Assembly (NCBI GenBank): GCA_028285685.1
Contig: JANQOR010000016.1
Coordinates: 1-64,000, forward strand
Length of the DNA: 64,000 bases
Direction of reading: 5' to 3'
Origin: Cyclobacteriaceae bacterium
GTDB lineage: Bacteria; Bacteroidota; Bacteroidia; Cytophagales; Cyclobacteriaceae
The translations under genes were made by a program, and so were the position numbers. Shown here one piece after another: positions 44,890-53,895 of the stretch. How positions within the stretch are numbered: the first letter of the stretch is position 1; the number at the start of each line of letters is the position of its first letter. The notes beneath the pieces were generated by a model that worked only from the letters and a program-made list of their open reading frames with translations, had not been told where the DNA came from and made no database searches.

Positions 44890-45411
44890 CTAAGAAAACT
44901 TGTAAGGGATGTCGGGGTGATCAAGCGGGACTCTCCAGTGATCAGGGTCCTCATAGCGATAAGCCTCATCTACGAGGTTTAAAAGAGAGCTTTCTTTATG
45001 ATAAATATTCTGAATAGCATGATAAACTTTGGGAGGAACGCTGATAAGCATTGGTCTAAAATCTCCAGATTTAAATTCGTTGATCAAGCCATAGGTAGGT
45101 GAATCTTGTCGTCCATCGTACAACACAACCTTCATTAAACCTACATTGATAAAAATTCTATCAGTTGTGGTTTCATGTGCATGCCATCCGGAAATGGTTG
45201 TGGGTTTTAGTTTGATCTGAAACACTTGATCTATTTCCATATCATCCAACTTCCAATCTTTTCGAAATACTTCTGTCAACACCCCATCTTGTTTTATCAC
45301 ATTTTTGACTTCCTTAACTCGAACTCCCTCAATAAGTTCCTGACCAAAGAAATCCCAATCACTGGTAATTCCCTGTTTATCTTTGATAAGTCCTGATAAC
45401 TTCCAATTCAT
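44890..45411 (-). CDS. RmlC-like dTDP-sugar 3,5-epimerase family protein
   Basis: The 173-residue protein fits the RmlC cupin family: GVRVKEVKNVI near the start, the core GWHAHETTTDRIFINVG with candidate active-site His, VVLYDGR, PPKVYHAIQNI, and the typical end DHPDIPYKF. RmlC converts dTDP-4-keto-6-deoxyglucose in deoxysugar synthesis for surface polysaccharides. The usual GLHxQ active-site motif reads GWHAH here, so the exact reaction may differ. The reading frame overlaps the glycosyltransferase gene by 4 bases, so the two are co-translated. Confidence 0.82.
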   Translation of the reverse strand: MNWKLSGLIKDKQGITSDWDFFGQELIEGVRVKEVKNVIKQDGVLTEVFRKDWKLDDMEIDQVFQIKLKPTTISGWHAHETTTDRIFINVGLMKVVLYDGRQDSPTYGLINEFKSGDFRPMLISVPPKVYHAIQNIYHKESSLLNLVDEAYRYEDPDHWRVPLDHPDIPYKFS

Positions 45412-46322
45412 TCTATTTCTTTTAGTCCTCTTGTTTTTCGCAGCTTGTTCAAAAATGCACCTTTTTTCCTGTATAAAAGCATCTTTCTTAAGTCTGAAGG
45501 ACTAACATTGATCATCACCAAAGATTGCTTAATCAAGTTTTTTACAGATAAAAAGACAAGACTTAAGGTTCCTTCTAGCTCTCTTCTAAGATTAATTGCG
45601 TCTTCACTAAATAGTTCAATACGCACTTTATCAGGTTCTTTCAGTTTCTCAAACCAATATTTATTTTCATCGAAGTGTCTGTCTTTGTAGGAGTTTTTTC
45701 TGCCACCTGACGGAATTGCAATTAGACTAAGAAAACCAGTTGATTTGATTTTATGACCTGATTTGTATACTCGTATCAACCAATCTTGAGAGGGGGCCAA
45801 ATACAATTCTCTGAAGGATTTCCAATACCCGATATCTTCAACTATTTTCTTATAAAATAGCCATGCTGAAGCAGGAATTGGGACTTTTAGTCGATATCCT
45901 AAGCCGGGGTCAAAGGGTATTTTATTCTTCTTGTTATTAAGTCCTCCGGCAGAAAGCCACCATGAATATGCGAGACTTATACTGCTGTCATTTCTCAACA
46001 ATCTAACCGAATTCTCTAGATGATCATTGAACCATAAGTCGTCGTGATTCAAAAATGAAATTAAATCTCCTTTGGCTAGTTTAAGTCCGTGATTATTGGG
46101 GCCGGATTGTTCTCCAAAATTTTTCGATAGGTTGATAAACGTAATTCTCGTGTCATTAAAGGACAGGACAACAGCTTCCGTATCATCAGTGCAATGATCT
46201 CCAACAACGATAAGCTCCCAATTTTGGTAGGTTTGGCTAATTACCGTTTTGATAGAGTAACTAATTATATTACTTCTATTGTAGGTCGCCATTATAATTG
46301 ATATGAGAGGTTCCTGTTCCAT
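45408..46322 (-). CDS. Family 2 glycosyltransferase
   Basis: The 304-residue product begins with the GT2 GT-A signature ISIIMATYNRSNIISYSIKT, followed by WELIVVGDHCTDDTE and the nucleotide/metal motif FLNHDDLWFNDHL (HDD in place of the usual DxD). It likely adds a sugar to a lipid-linked surface polysaccharide in the cytosol. It is co-directional with the RmlC-like gene, overlapping it by 4 bases, and divergent from the flippase gene 39 bases away. The DNA here is visibly richer in A and T than the flanks, as is common for horizontally exchanged polysaccharide genes. Confidence 0.87.
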   Translation of the reverse strand: MEQEPLISIIMATYNRSNIISYSIKTVISQTYQNWELIVVGDHCTDDTEAVVLSFNDTRITFINLSKNFGEQSGPNNHGLKLAKGDLISFLNHDDLWFNDHLENSVRLLRNDSSISLAYSWWLSAGGLNNKKNKIPFDPGLGYRLKVPIPASAWLFYKKIVEDIGYWKSFRELYLAPSQDWLIRVYKSGHKIKSTGFLSLIAIPSGGRKNSYKDRHFDENKYWFEKLKEPDKVRIELFSEDAINLRRELEGTLSLVFLSVKNLIKQSLVMINVSPSDLRKMLLYRKKGAFLNKLRKTRGLKEIE

Positions 46323-46361
46323 TCAACGATTGTGGGATTTTTATAATTTCATGGAATTAAG

Positions 46362-47711
46362 ATGATCGCATTCATTGGATTTTCAAAAGAAAACAACAGA
46401 TTAATTAAAGATGGTGTCAAAGTTGTCATTGGAAGGGCTGGAGAGAGAATTCTGACTCTTCTCAACGTTTTCCTATCATATCACATTCTTGGATTAGAGA
46501 AATTTGGCATCTTCATACTGATGTTGAGTGTTGTAAATTTTGCTGTTGTTATTGGTACATTTTCACTACCAAACTTGGTTTACAAAAAATCTGCCTCACC
46601 TCAGGACCTCCGATCAACTTTAGGCAATGTATTGTTTCTCAGCATCTTGATTTCAATCGCATGCTATGCATCCCTATATATTGGATCATCGTGGCTGGAC
46701 CAGGTCTTTTTTAAGAGCCAGCAAGTCGGACTTTTTAGATTCTTAGGCATAGTTATAATTCCAAAAGCACTTGTCAATGTTCTGATAGCCGTCTTGGTGA
46801 GTCTTGGGAAAATAAAGAGCTCCATACTTTTGCGGCCAATTGGTCAATTGATAAGATTTCTAGGCCTTACCGTCTTTTGGGTCACGGATTTTGGAGACAT
46901 ACAATCTGTTGTAATCTTGACAGCGATCAGCTCTTTTTTCTCGTTGTTGCTAGGGGTTTTGTTGGTCTCGGGGTACATTCCAACCCGAATGCTCAACCTA
47001 GTAAAGGGAGAATTAAAAAGTATTGTGAAAGTCAGCGCCTCCTTTTTCATCTCAACAATTGGTGTATTCTTGGTTCTTAACTTAGATAAATTAATGTTGG
47101 GAGCTTTTTCTAAAGCGGCTGATGTTGGTTACTACACTTTGGCCAGTTCATTGGCTGGTTCAATGCTCCTAATTCATGGTTCATTTGCGACACTGTTCAA
47201 ACCATTGGCTGCATCGTTGGTCAGAGTTGATGATAAGGTAAAACTTCAGAAGACCTACAGAACAATAACACTGTGGGTACTGATATTTAATGGGTTTTTG
47301 CTACTTACTCTGACACTCTTAAGTGATTTACTTGCAGTCAATTTTTTTGATTTGGAGAATGAAGCATCCTTTGCCTGGACTTTGCTTCTTCTGTGCTTCA
47401 ACATGTTCGTATATTCGTCTATTGGACCATCCTCTAGCTTGTTGCTAATGAGCGGTAAGCATAGGTTAGAGCTAGCAAACGTTATAACTTACTTAGTAAT
47501 TAACTTAGTTTTAAATATTGTTCTGATCCCAGGATATGGTGCGGTTGGAGCTGCTATGGCTACTTTTTTTGCTGGGTCAATTAGAGCTGTAATACACTAT
47601 TTTGAGATAAAGGGAGAGGTGGAAATATCAATAATTGGAAACTTCCAATTACTTGCTGTTCTAACAATAATGACCCTGCTTGCAATACTGACCGATTTCA
47701 CGCGAATCTAA
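46362..47711 (+). CDS. Wzx-type oligosaccharide flippase
   Basis: The 449-residue protein is almost entirely membrane helices (about 12-14) with the pattern of MATE/MVF-fold polysaccharide transporters: KVVIGRAGERILTLLNVFLS at the start, LNLDKLMLGAFSKAADVGYY in the middle and PGYGAVGAAMATFFAGSIRA near the C-terminal half. Such flippases turn lipid-linked oligosaccharide units across the inner membrane. It sits next to a GT2 and an RmlC-like gene, but polymerase, ligase and other transferases are absent, so the cluster looks partial. Confidence 0.88.
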   Translation: MIAFIGFSKENNRLIKDGVKVVIGRAGERILTLLNVFLSYHILGLEKFGIFILMLSVVNFAVVIGTFSLPNLVYKKSASPQDLRSTLGNVLFLSILISIACYASLYIGSSWLDQVFFKSQQVGLFRFLGIVIIPKALVNVLIAVLVSLGKIKSSILLRPIGQLIRFLGLTVFWVTDFGDIQSVVILTAISSFFSLLLGVLLVSGYIPTRMLNLVKGELKSIVKVSASFFISTIGVFLVLNLDKLMLGAFSKAADVGYYTLASSLAGSMLLIHGSFATLFKPLAASLVRVDDKVKLQKTYRTITLWVLIFNGFLLLTLTLLSDLLAVNFFDLENEASFAWTLLLLCFNMFVYSSIGPSSSLLLMSGKHRLELANVITYLVINLVLNIVLIPGYGAVGAAMATFFAGSIRAVIHYFEIKGEVEISIIGNFQLLAVLTIMTLLAILTDFTRI

Positions 47712-47780
47712 CTGCCAAGGTGTTAAACGTTGGATAGAAACGAAGTGGAAAAGTAAATTTAGATTCTGACTTGTTTGAAT

Positions 47781-48191
47781 ATGGAACTTAAGAAAGATGA
47801 AAAAGAGGAGATTGTTCGCACATTAACTCCACTGATTAGTGAGAAGAAAAAGCAAGTTTCTCACATTATCACTAAGTACTATGAAATATACGGAGAAGGT
47901 TTGGAAGTTATTGCGGATCCGGACTGGAGTGATATCGAACAAAAATTGTTAAGTGATAATTTGCAAGAAGTCAATGAAGCAGTGGAAGACTTTGCTTCCC
48001 AGGAAATAGCTGCTTTTTACAAATATGGGAATGGGAATCGAAGAGTAGTGTGGTATCATCGAGCAGAAATTGACGGTGATTCAACTAATCATTTGTCAGA
48101 GACTCAAAAATTGGGAGGAGAGGCCTTTGTGCAGTGGACGTATCAACGAAACCAGTTGGCAGAGCTGGAAAGATTATTCAATGATGACTGA
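47781..48191 (+). CDS. Unknown small protein of a two-gene module
   Basis: The 136-residue protein is soluble and helical, rich in Glu and Lys, with no signal peptide. A conserved-looking stretch is AAFYKYGNGNRRVVWYH. The ATG at 47781 is used; the frame also has a TTG two codons before it. No family was recognised. The following gene starts inside the last codons of this one (overlap 11 bases), so the two products are probably made in fixed ratio and may interact. Confidence 0.65.
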   Translation: MELKKDEKEEIVRTLTPLISEKKKQVSHIITKYYEIYGEGLEVIADPDWSDIEQKLLSDNLQEVNEAVEDFASQEIAAFYKYGNGNRRVVWYHRAEIDGDSTNHLSETQKLGGEAFVQWTYQRNQLAELERLFNDD

Positions 48192-48993
48192 TATTGATAG
48201 GAATGGTTTAATGCTGGGCAATGCTCCTTTGGATTCAGTAAAGAAGTACTACCTGTATTTCGATTCAATTTATTTTAATCCCGAACACGAGCCGTATTTG
48301 CTGCAACATGATCATAATTTCTCAGCACTCTTTGAGAAGGGAATCATGAAATTTTTGCCAGTTGATAAAATCAAAAGTTATTACGAACAGGAAAAGAGTA
48401 AGCTGAAGAATTTGATTGATAGTGAAGAGTTTTCGATTTTCTTTCAAAAGCTCAGTCTGATTTACCTCGAGAAAAATCAAATTCAAACTGCTCCGGTGAT
48501 GGACAGCGCCTATATCGATACTTTTTACAACTATTCGAAAGATAAAAAGCATAGAGAAGCGAAAGTTTTAGATGTTGTCTTAGGTGAGTTTCCCTACATC
48601 GACGACGAAGAAGAGCCTTTCGAAAAAATTATTGATTATAAGGAAGATCCTGATACACGAAAGAAATTTTTAGCATTGAGAAATTGGATGATTGATATTG
48701 CTTCAAAGGAACTTGAGAGTTATGAGATACGAGAGAAGTTGTTACATCAATTGGATGAATATAGGCAGCATCTTGAATACCATCGAATGAAACATTATTC
48801 AAGCGGTTTCCAGACGCTCTTAAGCTCTTCGGTTTACATCATTGAAAATCTGACCAAACTGAATTTTTCCAAGGTGTTGGATAAAGTTTGCTCATTCCAG
48901 TCAAGGTCAATTGCATTAATGGAGGCTGAAATGAAATTGCCAGGGAAAGAGTTAGCCTACATTCAAGAGGTGCGGGAAAAGTTCGGAAAATAA
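48181..48993 (+). CDS. Unknown protein of a two-gene module
   Basis: From the ATG at 48181 the product has 270 residues and is cytosolic and mainly helical. Visible blocks are YYLYFDSIYFNPE, ALFEKGIMKFLP, VLDVVLGEFPYID, DYKEDPDTRKKFLALRNWMI and a helical C-terminus with one hydrophobic helix (FQTLLSSSVYIIENLTKL). I could not place the family. The overlap with the upstream 136-residue gene and the position between a polysaccharide patch and a PadR/permease unit suggest an accessory module. Toxin, phage-defence or regulatory roles are all open. Confidence 0.65.
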   Translation: MMTDIDRNGLMLGNAPLDSVKKYYLYFDSIYFNPEHEPYLLQHDHNFSALFEKGIMKFLPVDKIKSYYEQEKSKLKNLIDSEEFSIFFQKLSLIYLEKNQIQTAPVMDSAYIDTFYNYSKDKKHREAKVLDVVLGEFPYIDDEEEPFEKIIDYKEDPDTRKKFLALRNWMIDIASKELESYEIREKLLHQLDEYRQHLEYHRMKHYSSGFQTLLSSSVYIIENLTKLNFSKVLDKVCSFQSRSIALMEAEMKLPGKELAYIQEVREKFGK

Positions 48994-49102
48994 ACTGAAT
49001 CTTCCCTTTAGTTCAGGAACTCAATTGCATTCTCGATAGCCTTCGCAGACCATAAAAAGACAACCTCGAAGCAGAAAGTCTCGCATTACTTTCTAAAAAA
49101 CA

Positions 49103-49133
49103 GAACATATATGATGTTCATTACGTACATTTG
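49103..49133. promoter_or_regulatory. Operator and -7 box upstream of padR-like gene
   Basis: GAACAT (49103-49108) and ATGTTC (49114-49119) form a perfect 6-bp inverted repeat with a 5-base centre; CAGAAC (49101-49106) also pairs with GTTCTG (49133-49138). A Bacteroidota -7 box TACATTTG lies at 49126-49133, 21 bases before the ATG. PadR proteins typically bind ATGT/ACAT-type palindromes, so self-repression at this site is likely. Confidence 0.55.
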
Positions 49134-49154
49134 TTCTGAAATCTAGTAAGTAAT

Positions 49155-49496
49155 ATGAAAGAGACTAAATTGGGCGAGTTTGAAGAGGTAATTCTTCTAT
49201 TGGTCGGTATCTTAAAAGAGAAGGCGTATGCTTTTCGAATAACGGAAGAATTCAAAACACAGACAGGTAGAGGATCTTCAATTGGTTCCGTCCATTCTAC
49301 GCTTGAAAGACTCATCGAGAAGGGATTTCTGACATCTGAAATGGGAAAACCAAGCGCAGAAAGAGGGGGTAGGCGAAAACGCATCTATTTCCTCACAGCG
49401 GATGGTCAAAAAGCCTTGCAAGTCTCAAAGGAGTTCAGAATTTCCTTATGGAATCAACTTCCAGAATTTTCAGTAAATCAGCTAAGCTTTGGATAG
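49155..49496 (+). CDS. PadR-family transcriptional regulator
   Basis: The 113-residue protein has the PadR winged-helix pattern: GEFEEVILLLVGILKEKAYA, then a recognition helix (GSVHSTLERLIEKGFLTSEM) and the wing GGRRKRIYFLTADGQKAL. It is the short PadR form lacking a long C-terminal helix domain. PadR proteins repress their own gene and an adjacent transporter gene and are released by small molecules. Its stop codon overlaps the start of the permease gene by 8 bases, so it is expected to control that permease. Confidence 0.9.
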   Translation: MKETKLGEFEEVILLLVGILKEKAYAFRITEEFKTQTGRGSSIGSVHSTLERLIEKGFLTSEMGKPSAERGGRRKRIYFLTADGQKALQVSKEFRISLWNQLPEFSVNQLSFG

Positions 49497-52146
49497 AAAA
49501 AATCATACACCACCCAAATTAGCAGAAAAACTACTCAGGCAATTTCTTAAGCCGGATTTCTTAGAAGACGTGCTTGGAGACCTGGAAGAGAACTTCTATT
49601 TCGTTCTCAGGAACAGGTCTTCCTCCGTTGCGTGGTTCACTTATTGGTATCAAACCTTCAATTACTTAAGACCTTTCGCACTTAAGAAGTCAAAGTCAAA
49701 AACCATAAATCAATTTACAATGCTACGACACCACGTGAAAGTATCCTGGAGGACACTCCTCAGACAAAAAGTATTCTCTTCGATTGAAATAGGCGGTTTT
49801 GCCGTTGGAATTGCTGCTTGTATTCTGATTGCCTTATACATAGGACATCAGGTTAACTATGATCGACATTATGAGCACAAGGATCAGATCTTCCGAGTGG
49901 TGAACCAATGGTCTGAGCGAGGAGAAGTTGGTTACTGGTCCAATGTTCATGGGCCGCTAAAGGAAGTTTTGGAAGACAACATTCCCGAAATGGAGCAAGT
50001 TGCACGGATCGTCCTATGGAGTTGGGGTGATGCGGGCGAAAATCACCTCCGTAAGATTGAGTCAAAATACAACCGCTATGAGGAGGGTTTTTTCTACGCA
50101 GATCCCGAACTCTTGAATATTCTGGAAATTCCCATGGTCTATGGCATGCAAGAACATGCTCTTTCGGATCCTAATAGCATGGTGATTTCCCGACGCAAAG
50201 CAGACCAGTATTTTCCAAACGAAAACCCCGTTGGGCGTCGAATAGTACTTAATGATAATCCCGAAACTATCTACACAATAGGTGGGGTCATGGAGAATTT
50301 TCCTGCCACGTCTCATCTCCAGGGAGATTTTATCTTAACTCTATATGGTAGAAAAGATGGACCAGGGACCAGCGGTTGGTGCTGCACCAATTACAACATG
50401 TATGTAAAACTTGTTGCACAAGCAAATAGGATCGCTGTAGAACAGAAGACGGTGGAATTAAGAAATAGCTTTGTTATCGAACGACTCAGGGAAGATGGAC
50501 AAAGTGGACTAGATGACATTCAGAAATATCAGTCATATTACTTGCAACCTGTTGAGAACATCCATCTTAATCCTGAGGAAGTAGGAGATGACCTATCACA
50601 TGGTTCCGTGGATCTTGTTTGGATCTTCGGGTTCATTGCTGTGATCATACTGTTACTTGCTTGCATCAATTTTGTTAATCTGGCTACATCCAAATCACTC
50701 AAGAGAGCCAAGGAAGTGGGATTGAGAAAAGTTGTTGGATCGTCTCAAACCAGTTTAATATACCAATATCTATCAGAGTCCTGCGTCTACAGTTTGCTAG
50801 CCATTTTACTAGGTGTCTTTTTAGCATGGTCTGCCTTGCCGTTTTTTAATCAGCTTGCCGGTGCATCACTTAGCATACCATGGCTATCCGTTTGGTTTAT
50901 CCCGCTTCTTCTGATTTCTGCGCTTCTGATTGGAGTACTTTCGGGGATCTACCCGGCCTTTTACCTTTCTAGATTCCGACCCATTGAAGCCTTGAAAGGT
51001 CAGGCAGATGGCGGAGCTAGGAACTCTTTGCTGCGCAGTGGTATGGTCGTCTTTCAGTTCACCGCTACAGTCATTCTGATCATCGGCGCATTGGTTACTC
51101 ATCAGCAGTTTCAATTCCTCATGAACAAATCACTTGGATATGAGAAAGATCAGGTCATAAATATTCTTGGAATCAATACGATGGAAGGAAGCATGCGAGA
51201 GGCTCTTAAGGAAGAATTGCTGAAGTTGTCGATGGTGGAGAGTGCCTCATTGAGTGACTACTTGCCCGTGGAAGGAAGCTTTGTCCAAAACCGCAGCTTT
51301 TGGATAGCGGATCGGAGACAGTTGGATAATGGCTTTGAAGCAGCAAGATGGGCTGTAGACGAGGATTATATTACGACTATGAAAATGAAAATTAGTCAAG
51401 GCAGAAACTTCATTTCAGGATCAGCGGATGATTCATCAATTATCATCAACGAAAGCATGGTAAGGGAATTGGGACTTGAAGAGCCGGTGGGCACTCGGAT
51501 TGTCGACATGTTTGATTTGGAATATCATATCGTAGGAGTGGTGAAAGACTTTTACTTTGAATCGTTATATCAGAATGTGCGGCCTTTGGCGATGGTCCTC
51601 GGTAAAGGAAGGACTACACTTTCCGTAAAGATCAATTCACCAGACATACAGGCCACGATGGCCTCCATTGGGGAGGTATGGGAGAAGTTTAATACCCATC
51701 AAGCGATACGCTACAGCTTTATGGATCAGCGATTCGAGAAAATGTATGAGGGATTGCAGCAGGCCAAAACCATTTTTCTCCTTTTTGCTATGCTTTCAAT
51801 TTTGGTTGCCTGTCTTGGTTTATTTGCCTTATCCATATATATGGTCGAACAGCGCGGAAAAGAGATTAGTGTGAGAAAAGTGTTAGGCGCCAGTATGGGA
51901 AGAATTTTCAAGTTGCTAACATTTGACTTTGTCAAGCTCGTGTTGATAGCTATCGTTCTTGCTGTTCCCGTAGCGTGGTATTTCATGGACTATTTTCTTA
52001 GCGACATGGTTAATCGGATAGAATTGTCCTGGCAGGTCTTCGCATTTGGTGGCGTTGTCGCCATTGTGATAGCCGTAGGAACCATCAGTTTTGAATCAAT
52101 AAAAGCAGCTATAATTAATCCCGCCAAAAAATTACGATCGGAGTAG
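49489..52146 (+). CDS. FtsX/MacB-type ABC permease with permease-prefix domain
   Basis: The 885-residue protein has a cytosolic prefix domain (KPDFLEDVLGDLEENFYFVL), then a MacB-like layout: a first membrane helix, a periplasmic domain, helices near residues 380-480, a second periplasmic domain, and three final helices. FtsX signatures AKEVGLRKVVGSS and GKEISVRKVLGAS are clear. The start is TTG at 49489, inside the end of the padR-like gene; I accept it because the prefix domain begins directly after it and no upstream ATG fits. No ATPase gene is adjacent, so it must pair with an ATPase encoded elsewhere. It converges with the gene at 52257. Confidence 0.92.
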   Translation: MDRKNHTPPKLAEKLLRQFLKPDFLEDVLGDLEENFYFVLRNRSSSVAWFTYWYQTFNYLRPFALKKSKSKTINQFTMLRHHVKVSWRTLLRQKVFSSIEIGGFAVGIAACILIALYIGHQVNYDRHYEHKDQIFRVVNQWSERGEVGYWSNVHGPLKEVLEDNIPEMEQVARIVLWSWGDAGENHLRKIESKYNRYEEGFFYADPELLNILEIPMVYGMQEHALSDPNSMVISRRKADQYFPNENPVGRRIVLNDNPETIYTIGGVMENFPATSHLQGDFILTLYGRKDGPGTSGWCCTNYNMYVKLVAQANRIAVEQKTVELRNSFVIERLREDGQSGLDDIQKYQSYYLQPVENIHLNPEEVGDDLSHGSVDLVWIFGFIAVIILLLACINFVNLATSKSLKRAKEVGLRKVVGSSQTSLIYQYLSESCVYSLLAILLGVFLAWSALPFFNQLAGASLSIPWLSVWFIPLLLISALLIGVLSGIYPAFYLSRFRPIEALKGQADGGARNSLLRSGMVVFQFTATVILIIGALVTHQQFQFLMNKSLGYEKDQVINILGINTMEGSMREALKEELLKLSMVESASLSDYLPVEGSFVQNRSFWIADRRQLDNGFEAARWAVDEDYITTMKMKISQGRNFISGSADDSSIIINESMVRELGLEEPVGTRIVDMFDLEYHIVGVVKDFYFESLYQNVRPLAMVLGKGRTTLSVKINSPDIQATMASIGEVWEKFNTHQAIRYSFMDQRFEKMYEGLQQAKTIFLLFAMLSILVACLGLFALSIYMVEQRGKEISVRKVLGASMGRIFKLLTFDFVKLVLIAIVLAVPVAWYFMDYFLSDMVNRIELSWQVFAFGGVVAIVIAVGTISFESIKAAIINPAKKLRSE

Positions 52147-52160
52147 AACGCCTAAAAGGA

Positions 52161-52182
52161 AAGTTAGCAATCGTTTTAACTT
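52161..52182. terminator. Weak hairpin between convergent genes
   Basis: AAGTTA (52161-52166) and TAACTT (52177-52182) form a 6-bp stem between convergent genes. There is no strong T-run. Confidence 0.25.
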
Positions 52183-52256
52183 CCCCGTCAAAGTCGGATA
52201 TAATCACGTGGTGGTGTGAGATGTTGGAAAGCAGGAGAGTTGTAGATTAGTACTCA

Positions 52257-53570
52257 CTAAGGTACGCTCTCCAGCAACCAGTTAAATTCTTTTCGAGCCA
52301 ATTGATAGTTGCGATCATCCCAAAGTAAATCTACTTGCAACGTGTCAAGATTTTTGTAGATTCCATTCAAACGTAAGCCTCGATTAGGTAAGGGTGTGTA
52401 GGAGCCTTTAAAGATTGAAAGAGAATCATTTCCGAACCGTTTGATAGTTAACTGATCCGTCATGCTGTCAAGTGAGTAATTGAAGAAATAGGACCTGCCG
52501 TAGCGTACACGGAAGGTAGAATCCACCAGCCCTATGCTTCCTCTGCTACCATTGTCTATTGCCAAATCTCTCCAATGTAAATCGGAGTTGATGTTCGGTG
52601 GAATGGTGTCACCATTCAGTATGAAATTGGCCACAGCGTAATATCCACTTTCGAAAGGGGGCGGTGTGGTTGTGCTACTCCTGGACACATAGGCATTGTA
52701 GTAGTTGTAAAAGGGGTATAGCACAAAACATCCAATGAAAATAATCTTTAGCGCCAGTCTGGTTGGTTTAAACCACGGCTTGAGTATAGGTATATCCCAG
52801 GAAGTATCAGGCACAGTCGATTTGTTGAAGACGAAAAAATTTGCGATTCGTTTCAGGTTGTTAAGACTTATGAATGCGCAAGCGAACAGCAATTGAAAGG
52901 AAAAGATTTTGACTGGAATGTCAAAGGTCATGTTGAGCAAAAACACATAGGAAAAGACACCAACACCGAGAAGGGCACCGACCACAATTGTTCTTCTATA
53001 CAAGAGCAGAGCGCCAACCAGCACTTCCATAAGTCCACTGAAGAACTCATATGTCTTTGAGTACCCAACAAAATTCCATGAGAATCGCATGGCACTGAAG
53101 TGCCCGAGATCAGTAGCGTAGTAGCTATTGGAAGGAGTCGGCATTTGTAAGCCAAAAATCTTGATGATCCCATAAATGAAAGCGAAAAATATGATATAGT
53201 ATCGAACCACATTACGAATAGCCAAGCTTCCCAAAACATAGCTTTTTCGGTTACGGTCCAGAGCGGTCCAAATGATGCTACCAACAAAAGCCATGAATAA
53301 CTGTGCATAGAGTGCGGCCCAACCCATGGAGGTATCTCCGCTTCCTCTGGTAGGTACCAACTCATCTTTGACCCGATAGATGTAGTCGTTAAACAAGTTA
53401 GTGTATCCTTCGGTGAACCATGTACTGAACGCTCCTAGGAAAGACAGCCAAGCAAAAGAGCCAAACCAGGACCAAATAGCTGTGGATAAAAGAAAGTAGA
53501 TCACAAAAAACCGGAAAAGGACCAGCTGGTATTTTGGCCAGGCAGCCTGCTGCTGTTCTAACTCATTCAT
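52257..53570 (-). CDS. DoxX-like polytopic membrane protein with periplasmic C-terminus
   Basis: The 437-residue protein has about eight membrane helices in the first ~300 residues and a C-terminal soluble beta-rich domain of about 130 residues (PPPFESGYY ... RLNGIYKNLDTLQVDLLW). The middle segment YEFFSGLMEVLVGALLLYRR, and the helix after it, resembles the DoxX group of quinone-linked or redox-associated membrane proteins in Bacteroidota; function is not established. It runs alone on the minus strand between the permease and the PadR/CPBP operon. Confidence 0.7.
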   Translation of the reverse strand: MNELEQQQAAWPKYQLVLFRFFVIYFLLSTAIWSWFGSFAWLSFLGAFSTWFTEGYTNLFNDYIYRVKDELVPTRGSGDTSMGWAALYAQLFMAFVGSIIWTALDRNRKSYVLGSLAIRNVVRYYIIFFAFIYGIIKIFGLQMPTPSNSYYATDLGHFSAMRFSWNFVGYSKTYEFFSGLMEVLVGALLLYRRTIVVGALLGVGVFSYVFLLNMTFDIPVKIFSFQLLFACAFISLNNLKRIANFFVFNKSTVPDTSWDIPILKPWFKPTRLALKIIFIGCFVLYPFYNYYNAYVSRSSTTTPPPFESGYYAVANFILNGDTIPPNINSDLHWRDLAIDNGSRGSIGLVDSTFRVRYGRSYFFNYSLDSMTDQLTIKRFGNDSLSIFKGSYTPLPNRGLRLNGIYKNLDTLQVDLLWDDRNYQLARKEFNWLLESVP

Positions 53571-53895
53571 GTTCTAAATTTATATAACAAGACGTTCAGA
53601 CAGAAAATCCTGGAAGAGGTGCATGCAGTAGCACAGGCTTTAGAGCAAGGGCGTAGCTATGCCAATTTAGTGTTGAAAGTATGTACACCTTTTGAAGCTT
53701 TGGAGAGAGTGGGTGTAGTGGATCTGAAAATAGACATGATATTCATTCATCTTGAAACCTAACCATGTTGTTATTCATATGCTTGAAGATGATTCCGTGA
53801 AATGGGAGAACCATGTACCATGGTTCTGAAAGTTTAAATTATATCTATTAGGTATATATCTATCAGATATATATATTTGATAGTATATTGATCCA
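53571..53895. other. Intergenic region: possible gene remnant, then PadR operator
   Basis: The first part (about 53583-53762) stays open in one plus-strand frame for about 60 codons, including EEVHAVAQALEQGRSYANLV, and ends at a TAA, but has no start codon; it may be the end of a decayed gene. The last part (about 53840-53885) holds the overlapping operator repeats and -7 box of the PadR gene. Nothing else was seen. Confidence 0.4.
53853..53883. promoter_or_regulatory. Overlapping inverted repeats and -7 box of the PadR/CPBP operon
   Basis: TATATATCT (53853-53861) and AGATATATA (53865-53873) form a perfect 9-bp inverted repeat; CTATCA (53860-53865) and TGATAG (53878-53883) form a second that overlaps it. 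A Bacteroidota -7 box TATATTTG lies at 53872-53879, and a weak -33-like TTAG at 53848-53851 is 20 bases upstream. The ATG is only 16 bases downstream. Binding by the encoded PadR protein would block the promoter. Confidence 0.6.

Noticed and set aside
44782-44982. Plus-strand frame of 66 codons
   Set aside because: It crosses the nested inverted repeat and the 3' end of the RmlC-like gene and has no protein pattern.
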